Shown here: positions 21,322 to 32,220 of the stretch, in pieces
Layout of the letters: every line of letters begins with the position of its first letter
Position numbering within the stretch: the first letter of the stretch is position 1
Source: Zea mays
Taxonomy: Eukaryota > Streptophyta > Magnoliopsida > Poales > Poaceae
Assembly (NCBI RefSeq): GCF_902167145.1
Contig: NC_050105.1
Location: forward strand, 121,413,898-121,477,897
DNA length: 64,000 bases
Reading direction: 5' to 3'
Position numbers and translations under genes: made by a program
Notes under the pieces: generated by a model
Told to the model about the DNA's origin: nothing
The model's database searches: none
What the model saw: the letters and a program-made list of their open reading frames with translations, nothing else

Positions 21322-22342
21322 ATTACACGATCATCTTGTGCTCCCCCTTGATCACACGCCTCCTCTTGATGAACCTGTTCATCGTCTTGAGTTGGGGGAT
21401 GCACCATTGTTGAGGAAGAAGGTTGATCTTGCTCATTTTGTTCTTGTGGCCGCACATCTCCAATCGCCATGGTGCGTATTGCGGCCGTTGGAACGTCTTC
21501 TTCATCTACATCATCAAGATCAACAACTTGCTCTCTTGGAGAGCCATTAGTCTCATCAAATACAACGTCGCTAGAGACTTTAACCAAACCTGATGATTTG
21601 TTGAAGATCCTATACGCCTTTGTATTTGAGTCATAACCTAACAAAAACCCTTCTACGACTTTGGGAGCAAATTTGGAATTCATACCCTTCTTCACTAGAA
21701 TGTAGCATTTACTCCCAAAAACTCGGAAATACGAAACATTGGGTTTGTTACCGGTTAGTAGCTCATACGAAGTCTTCTTGAGGAGGCGATGAAGGTAGAC
21801 CCGGTTGATGGTGTGACAAGACGTGTTCACGGCTTCCGACCAAAAGCGCTCGGGGGTCTTGAACTCTCCAAGCATCGTCCTCGTCATGTCTTTAAGCGTC
21901 CTGTTCTTCCTCTCTACTACACCATTTTGCTGTGGTGTGTAAGGAGCGGAGAACTCATGCTTGATTCCTTCCTCCTCAAGATACTCCTCCACTTGAAGGT
22001 TCTTGAACTCGGACCCATTGTCGCTCCTTATCTTTTTCACCTTGAGCTCAAACTCGTTTTGAGCTCTCCTTAAGAAGTGCTTGAGGTCCCTTGGGTTTCA
22101 GATTTATCCTACAAAAAGAATACCCAAGTGAAGCGGGAAAAATCATCAACTATAACAAGACCATACTTACTTCCTCCTATGCTTAAATAGGTGACGGGTC
22201 CGAAGAGGTCCATATGAAGTAACTCTAGGGGTCTTGATGTTGTCATCACATTTTTGGCATGATGAGAGCTTCCCACCTGTTTCCCTGCTTGACAAGCTGC
22301 ACAAGGTCTATCTTTTTCGAAAGTAACATTAGTTAGACCTAT
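21322..22342 (-). pseudogene. Copia B integrase segment (broken)
   Basis: The integrase core is recognisable (KKIRSDNGSEFKN, FSAPYTPQQNGVVERKNRT, YFRVFGSKCYIL, GYDSNTKAYRIFN), followed by the acidic linker to RT. The frame from 22040 down is open and runs into the hAT element. Upstream there is a TAG near 22104 (relatives have CAG) and a 1-base loss near 22090. The segment ends at the element C insertion; the N-terminal part resumes at 31719. Confidence 0.82.
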
Positions 22343-23620
22343 TGATAGTCGCCTAGAGGGGGGGTGAATAGGGCGAAACTGAAATTTACAAAATTAATCA
22401 CAACTACAAGCCGGGTTAGCGTTAGAAATAATAACGAGTCCGAGAGAGAGGGCGCAAAACAAATCGCAAGCAAATGAAGAGTGTGACACGCGGATTTGTT
22501 TTACCGAGGTTCGGTTTTCGCAAACCTACTCCCCGTTGAGGAGGCCACAAAGGCCGGGTCTCTTTCAACCCTTACCTTCTCTCAAACGGTCCCTCCGACC
22601 GAGTGAGCTTCTCTTCTCAAATCAAAACCGGGAACAAAACTTCCCCGCAAGGTCCACCACACAATTGGTGCCTCTTGCCTTGATTACAATGGAGTTTTGA
22701 ACACAAGAACAAGTGAGAAAGAAAAGAAGCAATCCAAGCGCAAGAGCTCAAAAGAACACGACAAATCTCTCTCGCTAATCACTAAAGCCTTGAGTGGAAT
22801 TGGAGAGGATTTGATCTCTTTGGTGTGTCTAAAATTGAATGCCTAGCTCTTGTAAGTAGTTGAGAAGTGGAAAACTTGGATGCAATGAATGGTGGGTGGT
22901 TGGGGGTATTTATAGCCCCAACCACCAAACTAGCCGTTTGGTGGGGCTGACTGTCGTATGGTGCACCGGACAGTCCGGTGCACACCGGACATGTCCGGTG
23001 CGCCAGCCACGTCACCAGAGCCGTTGGGTTCCGACCGTTGGAGCTCTGACTTCTGGGCCCGCCTGGATGTCCGGTGGCGCACCGGACATGTACTGTAGAG
23101 TGTCCGGTGCGCCAGTATGGGCGTGTCTGACGCCTGCGCGCTCTGGCGCGCATTAATTGCTGTTGCAGGCGACCGTTGGCGCGAAGTAGCCGTTGCCCCG
23201 CAGTTACACCGGACACCGGACTGTCCGGTGAATTATAGCGGAGCAGCCGCTGTGAATTCCCGAGGCTGCCAAGTTCCAGAGCCGCGTCCTCTTGGAGCAC
23301 CGGACACTGTCCGGTGTACACCGGACAGTCCGGTGAATTATAGCGCGCCGGCTCTGCAAAAATTCCCGAGGCTGAGGAGTTCTGCGCGAAGTCCCCTGGT
23401 GCACCGGACACTGTCCGGTGCGCCAGACCAGGGAGGCTTTCGGGATGCCTTTAGCTCTCTATTTTGAACCCAACTTTGGTCTTTTTAATTGGCTTGTGGT
23501 GAACCTTTGACACCTGAATAACTTATACACTGGAGCAAACTAGTTAGTCCAATTATTTGTGTTGGGCAATTCAACCACCAAAATTATTTAGGAACTAGGT
23601 GTAAGCCTAATTCCCTTTCA
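22343..23620 (-). repeat. 3' LTR of copia C
   Basis: The LTR is 1278 bp. A minus-strand TATA (TATAAATA) lies at 22907-22914. Palindrome clusters lie at 22966-23000 and 23203-23425. Confidence 0.92.
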
Positions 23621-24411
23621 ATCTCCCCCTTTTTGGTGATTGATGCCAACACAAACCAAAGCAAATATAGAAGTGCATAATTGAACTAGTTTGCATAATG
23701 TAAGTGCAAAGGTTGCTTGGAATTGAGCCAATATAAATACTTACAAGATATGCATGGATTGTTTCTTTGATTTTAACATTTTGGACCATGCTTGCACCAC
23801 ATGTTTTGTTTTTAGCAAATTCTTTTGAAAATCCTTTTCAAAGTTCTTTTGCAAATAGTCAAAGGTAAATGAATAAGATTTTGCAAATCATTTTCAAGAT
23901 TTGAAATTTTCTCCCCCTGTTTCAAATGCTTTTCCTTTGACTAAACAAAACTCCCCCTTAATGAAATCCTCCTCTTAGTGTTCAAGAGGGTTTTGATATT
24001 AATTTTGAAGAGGGTATACCAATTTGAAATTACTCTTTGAAAAGCTAAAATTTTTAAAAATTGGTGGTGGTGCGGTCCTTTTGCTTTGGGCTCATACATT
24101 CTCCCCCTTTGGCATGAATCGCCAAAAACGGAATCATTAGAGCCCTAGAAGTACTTTCTTCCCCTTTGGTCATAAATAAATGAGTAAAGATTGTACCAAA
24201 GACGAAGTCCTTTTGCTTTGAACTTTCCCCAAAAAGATGCGGAGCGACGGCGAAGTATGAGTTACGGAGTGGAAGCCTTTGTCTTTGCCGAAGACTCCAA
24301 TTCCCTTTCAATACACCTATGACTTGGTTTGAAATAGACTTGAAAAACACATTAGTCATAGCATATGAAAGAGACATGATCAAAGGTATACAAATGAGCT
24401 ATGTGTGCAAT
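23621..24411 (-). other. 3' noncoding region of copia C
   Basis: The polypurine tract (plus ATCTCCCCCTTTTT at 23621) is followed by AT-rich sequence with further CTCCCCCTTT copies at about 23911, 23951 and 24102. No env-like ORF can be supported. Confidence 0.6.
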
Positions 24412-26411
24412 TTAGCAAAAGAAATTGCGCGAATCAAGAATATTGAGCTCGTGCCTAAGTTTTTTAAAAGTTTGTTCATCAAGAGGCTTGGTAAAGATAT
24501 CGGCTAATTGATCTTTAGTGTTAATGTAAGAAATCTCGATATCTCCCTTTTGTTGGTGATCCCTAAGAAAATGATACCGAATGGCTATGTGTTTAGTGCG
24601 GCTATGCTCGACGGGATTATCCGCCATCTTGATTGCACTTTCATTATCACATAGCAAAGGGACTTTGGTTAATTTGTAACCGTAGTCCCGCAGGGTTTGC
24701 CTCATCCAAAGCAATTGCGCGCAACAATGGCCTGCGGCAATGTACTCGGCTTCGGCGGTGGAAAGAGCAACCGAATTTTGCTTCTTTGAAGCCCAAGACA
24801 CCAAGGATCTTCCCAAGAACTGGCAAGTCCCCGATGTGCTCTTTCTATTAATCTTACACCCCGCCCAATCAGCATCCGAATAACCAATCAAATCAAATGT
24901 GGATCCCCGAGGGTACCAAAGCCCAAACTTAGGAGTATAAGCCAAATATCTCAAGATTCGTTTTACGGTCGTAAGGTGAGATTCCTTAGGGTCGGATTGG
25001 AATCTTGCACACATGCAAACGGAAAGCATAATGTCCGGTCGAGATGCACATAAATAGAGTAATGAACCTATCATCGATCGGTATGCCTTTTGATCGACGG
25101 ATTTACCTCCCGTGTCGAGGTCGAGATGCCCATTGGTTCCCATGGGTGTCTTGATGGGCTTAGCATCCTTCATTCCAAACTTGGTTAGAATGTCTTGAGT
25201 ATACTTCGTTTGGCTAATGAAGGTGCCTTCTTGGAGTTGCTTGACTTGGAATCCTAGAAAATACTGCAACTCCCCCATCATAGACATCTCGAACTTTTGT
25301 GTCATGATCCTACTAAATTCTTCACATGAAGATTCGTTAGTAGACCCAAATATAATATCATCAACATAAATTTGGCATACAAACAAATCATTGTCAAGAG
25401 TTTTAGTGAATAAAGTAGGATCGGCCTTGCCAACTTTGAAGCCATTAGCAATAAGGAAATCCCTAAGGCATTCATACCATGCTCTTGGGGCTTGCTTGAG
25501 CCCATAAAGCGCCTTAGAGAGCCTATAGACATGGTTAGGGTACTCACTGTCTTCAAAGCCGGGAGGTTGCTCAACATAGACCTCTTCCTTGATTGGTCCA
25601 TTGAGGAAGGCACTTTTCACGTCCATTTGATAGAGCTTAAAGCCATGGTAAGTAGCATAGGCCAATAATATACGAATTGACTCAAGCCTAGCTACGGGTG
25701 CATAGGTTTCACCGAAATCCAAACCTTCGACTTGGGAGTATCCCTTGGCCACAAGCCGAGCTTTGTTCCTTGTCACCACACCATGCTCATCTTGTTTGTT
25801 GCGGAAGACCCATTTGGTTCCTACAACATTTTGATTAGGACGTGGAACTAAGTGCCATACCTCATTCCTAGTGAAGTTGTTGAGCTCCTCTTGCATTGCC
25901 ACCACCCAATCCGAATCTTGGAGTGCTTCCTCTACCCTGTGTGGCTCAATAGAGGAAACAAAAGAGTAATGCTCACAAAAATGTGCAACACGAGATCTAG
26001 TAGTTACCCCCTTATGAATGTCGCCGAGGATGGTGTCGACGGGGTGATCTCGTTGGATTGCTTGGTGGACTCTTGGGTTGGCGGCCTTGGTTCTTCATCC
26101 TCCTTGTCTTGATCATTTGCATCTCCCCCTTGATCATTGCCGTCATCTTGAGGTGGCTCATCTCTTTGATCTTTTTCTTCATCATTTTGAGTCTCATCCT
26201 CATTTTGAGTTGGTGGAGACGCTTGCGTCGAGGAGGATGGTTGATCTTGTGCATTTGGAGGCTCTTCGGATTCCTTAGGACACACATCCCCAATGGACAT
26301 GTTCCTTAGCGCGATGCATGGAGCCTCTTCATTACCTATTTCATCAAGATCAACTTGCTCTATTTGAGAGCCGTTAGTCTCATCAAACACAACGTCACAA
26401 GAAACTTCAAC
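24412..26411 (-). pseudogene. Copia C reverse transcriptase / RNase H
   Basis: A 497-codon open frame (25905 to 24412) holds RT and RNase H. The catalytic box is intact ([13 protein letters not shown]), with [47 protein letters not shown] and [10 protein letters not shown]. Upstream of 25905 the same protein continues only after a frameshift near 26060, in the [13 protein letters not shown] linker. A TGA at 26412-26414 separates it from integrase. Apart from these two lesions the domain looks functional. Confidence 0.88.
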
Positions 26412-26414
26412 TTG

Positions 26415-27655
26415 TCAAGTGGACTTGTTAAAGACTCTATATGCCCTTGTGTTTGAATCATATCCTAGTAAAAAGCCTTCTACAGTCTTAGGAGCAAATT
26501 TAGATTTTCTACCTCTTTTAACAAGAATAAAACATTTGCTACCAAAGACTCTAAAATATGAAATATTGGGCTTTTTACCGGTTAGGAGTTCATAAGATGT
26601 CTTCTTGAGGATTCGGTGTAGATATAACCGGTTGATGGCGTAACAGGCGGTGTTGACCGCCTCGGCCCAAAACCGATCCGAAGTCTTGTACTCATCAAGC
26701 ATGGTCCTTGCCATGTCCAATAGAGTTCGATTCTTCCTCTCCACTACACCATTTTGTTGTGGCGTGTAGGGAGAAGAGAACTCATGCTTGATGCCCTCCA
26801 CCTCAAGGAAGCCTTCAGTTTGTGAGTTCTTGAACTCCGTCCCGTTGTCGCTTCTAATTTTCTTGATCCTTAAGCCGAACTCATTTTGAGCCCGTCTCAA
26901 GAATCCCTTTAAGGTCTCTTGGGTTTGAGATTTTTCCTGCAAAAAGAATACCCAAGTGAAGCGAGAATAATCATCCACGATTACAAGACAATACTTACTC
27001 CCGCCGATGCTTATGTAAGCAATCGAGCCGAATAGATCCATGTGGAGTAGTTCAAGTGGCCTTTCGGTCGTCATGATGTTCTTGTGTGGATGATGGGCTC
27101 CAACTTGCTTTCCTGCTTGGCATGCGCTACACACCCTGTCTTTCTCAAAATGAACATTGGTTAATCCTAAAATGTGCTCTCCCTTTAGAAGCTTATGAAG
27201 ATTCTTCATCCCAACATGTGCTAGTCGGCGATGCCAGAGCCAACCCATGTTAGTCTTAGCAATTAAGCATGTGTCGAGTTCAGCTCTATCAAAATCTACT
27301 AAGTATAGCTGACCCTCTAGCACACCCTTAAATGCTATTGAATCATCACTTCTTCTAAAGACAGTGACACCTACATCAGTAAAGAGACAATTGTAGCCCA
27401 TTTTGCATAATTGAGATACAGAAAGCAAATTGTAATCTAATAAATCTACAAGAAAAACATTGGAAATAAAATGGTCAGGTGATATAGCAATTTTACCCAA
27501 TCCTTTGACCAAACCTTGATTTCCATCCCCGAATGTGATAGCTCGTTGGGGATCTTGGTTTTTCTCGTAGGAGGAGAACATTCTCTTCTCCCCAGTCATG
27601 TGGTTTGTGCACCCGCTATCGATGATCCAACTTGAGCCCCCGGATGCATAAACCT
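26415..27655 (-). pseudogene. Copia C protease end and integrase
   Basis: The segment starts with the protease active site (SSWIIDSGCTNHM, about 27600-27650). It is cut off from gag by a TAG at about 27660, where element B keeps CAG before VYASGG. Then come the GAG-pre-integrase domain (LWHRRLAHVGMKNL with HHCC) and the integrase core (LLHMDLFGSI, VDDYSRFTWV, IRSDNGTEFKN, PYTPQQNGVVERKNRT). The D, D and E residues are in place. This 394-codon frame is otherwise open. Confidence 0.87.
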
Positions 27656-27666
27656 ACAAAACAATT

Positions 27667-28740
27667 TTAGTTCTTGACTTTAGGTACCCAAACAGTTTTG
27701 GGTCCTTTGGCATTAGAAACAAGAACTTTGGGTACCCAAACACAAGTCTTGGAGCCCTTGTGTTTGCCCCCAACAAACTTGGCAACTACCTTGCCGGATT
27801 TGTTAGTTAAAACATATGATGCATCAAAATTTTTAAATGAAAAACCATGATCATTTGATGTATTAGGAGTTTTCTTCTTAGGCAACTTAGCACGGGTTGA
27901 TTGCCTAGAGCTAGATGTCTCACCCTTATACATGAAAGCATGGTTAGGGCCAGAGTGAGACTTCTTAGAATGAATTCTTCTAATTTTGTCCTCGGGATAA
28001 CCGGCAGGGTATAAAATGTAACCCTCGTTATCCTGAGGCATGGGAGCCTTGCCCTTAACAAAGTTAGACAATTTGTTAGGAGGGGCACTAAGTTTGACAT
28101 TGTCTCCCCTTTGGAATCCAATGCCATCCTTGATGCCAGGGCGTCTCCCATTATAAAGCATACTACGAGCAAATTTAAATTTTTCATTTTCTATGTTATG
28201 CTCGGCAATTTTAGCATCTAATTTTGCTATATGATCATTTTGTTGTTTAATTAAGGCCATGTGATCATGAATAGCATTAACATCAACATCTCTACATCTA
28301 GTACAAATAGAAGTGTGCTCAACGGTAGATGTAGAGGTTTTGTAAGATTTTAATTCTACAACCTTAGCATGCAATATACCATTCTTAGTTCTAAGGTCGA
28401 AAATAGTAGCATTGCAAACATCAAAATCTTTAGCCTTAGCAAGCAATTTTTCATTCTCAATTCTAAGGCTAGTAAGAGAAGCATTCAACTCATCAATCCT
28501 AGCAAGTAAATCAACATTGTCATCTCTAGGGTTGGAAGTTGAAACATTACAAATATGAGAATCAACCTTAGCAATTAATTTGGCATTTTCATTTCTAAGG
28601 TTGGTAATAGTGTCATGGCATGTGCTTAGCTCACTAGATAATTTCTCACATTTTTCTATTTCTAGAGCATAAGCATTTTTAACCTTAACATGTTTCTTAT
28701 TTTCCTTAATTAGGAAGTCCTCTTGGGAGTCTAAGAGATC
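27667..28740 (-). pseudogene. Copia C gag C-terminal region
   Basis: Long coiled-coil gag extension typical of this clade (SLRIENEKLLAKAKDF, HIAKLDAKIAEHN), followed by basic segments and a WVPKV-rich end near 27670-27750. It is separated from the main gag frame by a 1-base frameshift near 28745. Confidence 0.75.
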
Positions 28741-30359
28741 ATCCTTTCATGAATAGCACTAATTAATTCATTTAATTTCTCTTTTTGTTGCATGTTTAAA
28801 TTGGCAAAAAGAGTGCGCAAGTTATCTTCCTCATCACTAGCATTTTCATCACTAGAGGATTCATATCTAGTGGAGGATTTAGATTTAACCTTCTTTTTGC
28901 CGTCCTTTGCCATGAGGCACTTGTGGCCGACGTTGGGGAAGAGGAGTCCCTTGGTGACGGCGATGTTGGCGGCGTCCTCGTCGTCGGAGGAGTCGGTGGA
29001 GCTCTCGTCGGAGTCCCACTCGCGACATACGTGGGCATCACCGCCCCTCTTCTTGTGGTACCTCTTCTTTTCTCTCCTCTTGTCCTTCTGGTCGTTATCC
29101 CTGTCATTGTCACTTGATAATGGACATTTGGCAATGAAGTGACCGGGCTTACCACACTTGTAGCAAACCTTCTTGGAACGGGATTTGTAATCCTTCCCCT
29201 TCCGTTGCTTGAGGATTTGGCGAAAGCTTTTGATGATTAAAGCCATCTCCTCGTTGTCGAGCTTTGAGGCGTCGATTGGTTGTCTACTTGGTGTAGACTC
29301 CTCCTTCTTCTCCTCCGTCGCCTTGAATGCCACCGGTTGTGCTTCGGATGTGGAGGGATCATCAAGCTCGTTGATCTTCTTTGAGCCTTTGATCATACAT
29401 TCAAAACTCACAAAATTCCCGATAACTTCCTCGGGAGTCATTAGTGTGTATCTAGGATTACCACGAATCAATTGAACTTGAGTGGGGTTAAGGAAGATGA
29501 GTGATCTAAGAATAACCTTAACCACCTCGTGGTCATCCCATTTCTTGCTCCCAAGGTTGCGTACTTGGTTCACCAAGGTTTTGAGCCGGTTGTACATATC
29601 TTGTGGCTCCTCCCCTTGGCGAAGACGAAAGCGACCGAGCTCCCCCTCGATCGTTTCCCGCTTGGTGATCTTGGTGAGTTCATCACCCTCATGCGCGGTC
29701 TTGAGTAGATCCCAAATCTCCTTCGCATTCTTCAATCCTTGCACCTTGTTATATTCCTCTCTACTTAGAGAGGCGAGGAGTATGGTTGTGGCTTGGGAGT
29801 TGAAGTGCTCGATTTGGGCTACTTCATCTTCATCATAGTTTTCATCCCCTACGGATGGTACCTGTGCACCAAACTCAACAACATCCCATATACTTTTGTG
29901 GAGTGAGGTTAGATGAAATCGCATTAAATCACTCCACCTAGCGTAATCTTCACCATCAAAAGTTGGTGGTTTGCCTAATGGGACGGAAAGTAAAGGTGTA
30001 TGTTTAGAAATGCGAGGGTAGCGTAGGGGGATCTTACTATACTTCTTACGCTCTTGGCGTTTAGAAGTGACGGACGCCGCGTCGGAGCCGGAGGTGGATG
30101 CCGATGAAGAATCGGTCTCGTAGTAGACCACCTTCCTCATCCTTTTTTTCTTGTCCCCACTCCGATGCGGCTTGTGAGAAGAGGATTTCTCCTTCTTCTC
30201 TTTGTGGTGTGAAGAAGATCTCTTCTCCTTCCCTTTGGAGGAGTCCTTCTTCTTCTCCTTCCTCTTGGTGCGGGACTTTTCCGATGAAGTGCTCCCGTGG
30301 CTTGTAGTGGGCTTTTCGCCGGTCTCCATCTCCTTCTTGGCGTGATCTCCCGACATCAC
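28731..30359 (-). CDS. Copia C gag (nucleocapsid/capsid)
   Basis: An uninterrupted frame of 542 residues. It has a Lys/Ser-rich N-terminus (SEKSRTKRKEKKKDSSKGK), the capsid-like UBN2 domain (LGKPPTFDGEDYARWSDLM, LKTAHEGDELTKITKRE, RLKTLVNQVRNLGS) and one CCHC knuckle C-YK-C-GKPG-H-FIAK-C near 29150. It lies directly after the PBS. Gag packages element RNA into particles, and this copy could still make the main part of that protein. Confidence 0.85.
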   Translation of the reverse strand: MMSGDHAKKEMETGEKPTTSHGSTSSEKSRTKRKEKKKDSSKGKEKRSSSHHKEKKEKSSSHKPHRSGDKKKRMRKVVYYETDSSSASTSGSDAASVTSKRQERKKYSKIPLRYPRISKHTPLLSVPLGKPPTFDGEDYARWSDLMRFHLTSLHKSIWDVVEFGAQVPSVGDENYDEDEVAQIEHFNSQATTILLASLSREEYNKVQGLKNAKEIWDLLKTAHEGDELTKITKRETIEGELGRFRLRQGEEPQDMYNRLKTLVNQVRNLGSKKWDDHEVVKVILRSLIFLNPTQVQLIRGNPRYTLMTPEEVIGNFVSFECMIKGSKKINELDDPSTSEAQPVAFKATEEKKEESTPSRQPIDASKLDNEEMALIIKSFRQILKQRKGKDYKSRSKKVCYKCGKPGHFIAKCPLSSDNDRDNDQKDKRREKKRYHKKRGGDAHVCREWDSDESSTDSSDDEDAANIAVTKGLLFPNVGHKCLMAKDGKKKVKSKSSTRYESSSDENASDEEDNLRTLFANLNMQQKEKLNELISAIHERMIS

Positions 30360-30390
30360 TTCGAGCGGTTAGGCTCTAATGAAGCACCGG

Positions 30391-30402
30391 GCTACGATAC
30401 CA
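30391..30402 (-). promoter_or_regulatory. Primer-binding site of copia C
   Basis: The plus strand reads GCTACGATACCA, so the element strand reads TGGTATCGTAGC. It differs from the usual TGGTATCAGAGC at two positions and lies two bases inside the 5' LTR boundary. Confidence 0.7.
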
Positions 30403-30404
30403 AT

Positions 30405-31713
30405 TGATAGTCGCCTAGAGGGGGGTGAATAGGGCGAAACTGAAATTTACAAAATTAATCACAACTACAAGCCGGGTTAGCGTTAGAAATAATAACGAGT
30501 TCGAGAGAGAGGGAGCAAAACAAATCGCAAGCAAATGAAGAGTGTGACACGCGGATTTGTTTTACCGAGGTTCGGTTTTCGCAAACCTACTCCCCGTTGA
30601 GGAGGCCACAAAGGCCGGGTCTCTTTCAACCCTTACCCTCTCTCAAACGGTCCCTCCGACCGAGTGAGCTTCTCTTCTCAAATCAAAACCGGGAACAAAG
30701 CTTCCCCGCAAGGGCCACCACACAATTGGTGCCTCTTGCCTTGATTACAATGGAGTTTTGATCACAAGAACAAGTGAGAAAGAAAAGAAGCAATCCAAGC
30801 GCAAGAGCTCAAAAGAACACGACAAATCTCTCTCGCTAATCACTAAAGCCTTGAGTGGAATTGGAGAGGATTTGATCTCTTTGGTGTGTCTAGAATTGAA
30901 TGCCTAGCTCTTGTAAGTAGTTGAGAAGTGGAAAACTTGGATGCAATAAATGGTGGGTGGTTGGGGGTATTTATAGCCCCAACCACCAAACTAGCCGTTT
31001 GGTGGGGCTGACTGTCGTATGGTGCACCGGACAGTCCGGTGCACACCGGACATGTCCGGTGCGCCAGCCACGTCACCAGAGCCGTTGGGTTCCGACCGTT
31101 AGAGCTCTGACTTATGGGCCCGCCTGGATGCCCGGTGGCGCACCGGACATGTACTGTAGAGTGTCCGGTGCGCCAGTATGGGCGTGCCTGACGCCTGCGC
31201 GCTCTGGCGCGCATTAATTGCTGTTGCAGGCGACCGTTGGCGCGAAGTAGCCGTTGCCCCGCAGTTACACCGGACAGTCCGGTGTGCACCGGACATGTCC
31301 GGTGAATTATAGCGGAACAGCCGCTACGAATTCCCGAGGCTGCCAAGTTCCAGAGCCGCGTCCTCTTGGAGCACCGGACACTGTCCGGTGTACACCGGAC
31401 AGTCCGGTGAATTATAGCGCGCCGGCTCTGCAAAAATTCCCGAGGATGAGGAGTTCTGCGCGAAGTCCTCTGGTGCACCGAACACTGTCCGGTGCGCCAC
31501 CGGACAGTCCGGTGCGCCAGACCAGGGAGCTTTCGGGATGCCTTTAGCTCTCTATTTTGAACCCAACTTTGGTCTTTTTAATTGGCTTGTGGTGAACCTT
31601 TGACACCTGAATAACTTATACACTGGAGCAAACTAGTTAGTCCAATTATTTGTGTTGGGCAATTCAACCACCAAAATTATTTAGGAACTAGGTGTAAGCC
31701 TAATTCCCTTTCA
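30405..31713 (-). repeat. 5' LTR of copia C
   Basis: The LTR is 1309 bp, with minus-strand TATAAATA at 30968-30975. It holds more ACCGGACAGTCCGGT palindrome units (31022-31520) than the 3' LTR, which accounts for most of the length difference. Confidence 0.92.
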
Positions 31714-31718
31714 CCTAT

Positions 31719-32213
31719 TACGTGTTCTCCCTTTAGAAGCTTGCGAAGGTTCTTCATCCCCACATGTGCTAAGCGGCGATGCCACAGCCAGCCCATGCTA
31801 GTCTTAGCAATTAAGCATGCATCTAGACCGGCCTCCTCTTTTGCAAAATCAACTAAATAGAGTTTGCCGTCTAATACACCCTTAAAAGCTAGTGAACCAT
31901 CACTTCTTCTAAAGACAGACACATCTACATTTGTGAATAGACAATTATATCCCATATTACATAATTGACTTACGGATAACAAATTATATCCAAGCGACTC
32001 GACTAAGAATACATTAGAAATAGAGTGCTCATTTGAGATTGCAATCTTGCCTAAGCCTTTAACCTTGCCTTGATTCCCGTCACCGAATATGATTGAATCT
32101 TGGGGATCCTTGTTCTTGACGTAGGAAGAGAACATCCTCTTTTCCCCCATCATGTGGTTTGTGCATCCGCTGTCAATAATCCAGCTAGAGCCCCCGGATG
32201 CATAAACCTGCAA
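31719..32213 (-). pseudogene. Copia B protease end and GAG-pre-integrase
   Basis: SSWIIDSGCTNHMMGEKRMF marks the protease end (DSG kept). LWHRRLAHVGMKNLRKLLKG marks the pre-integrase domain. The frame is open to the element C junction; the missing part lies at 21322-22337. Confidence 0.85.
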
Positions 32214-32220
32214 GGCAAAT

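Larger units (their letters stand above)
22343..31713 (-). mobile_element. SIRE/Maximus-clade copia retrotransposon C, nested in B
   Basis: LTRs at 30405-31713 (5') and 22343-23620 (3') are bounded by TGATAGTCG and CCCTTTCA on the plus strand. An exact target duplication CCTAT lies at 22338-22342 and 31714-31718. PBS and polypurine tract are present. I count about 19 substitutions in roughly 1.27 kb of aligned LTR (about 1.5%), plus an indel of whole palindrome units. Gag and pol are nearly intact, broken by two stops and two frameshifts. Confidence 0.93.

Noticed and set aside
28792..29142. Hydrophobic plus-strand ORF over copia C gag
   Set aside because: It is the complement of a Lys/Glu/Asp-rich gag frame, which commonly yields Leu/Ser/Phe-rich antisense frames.
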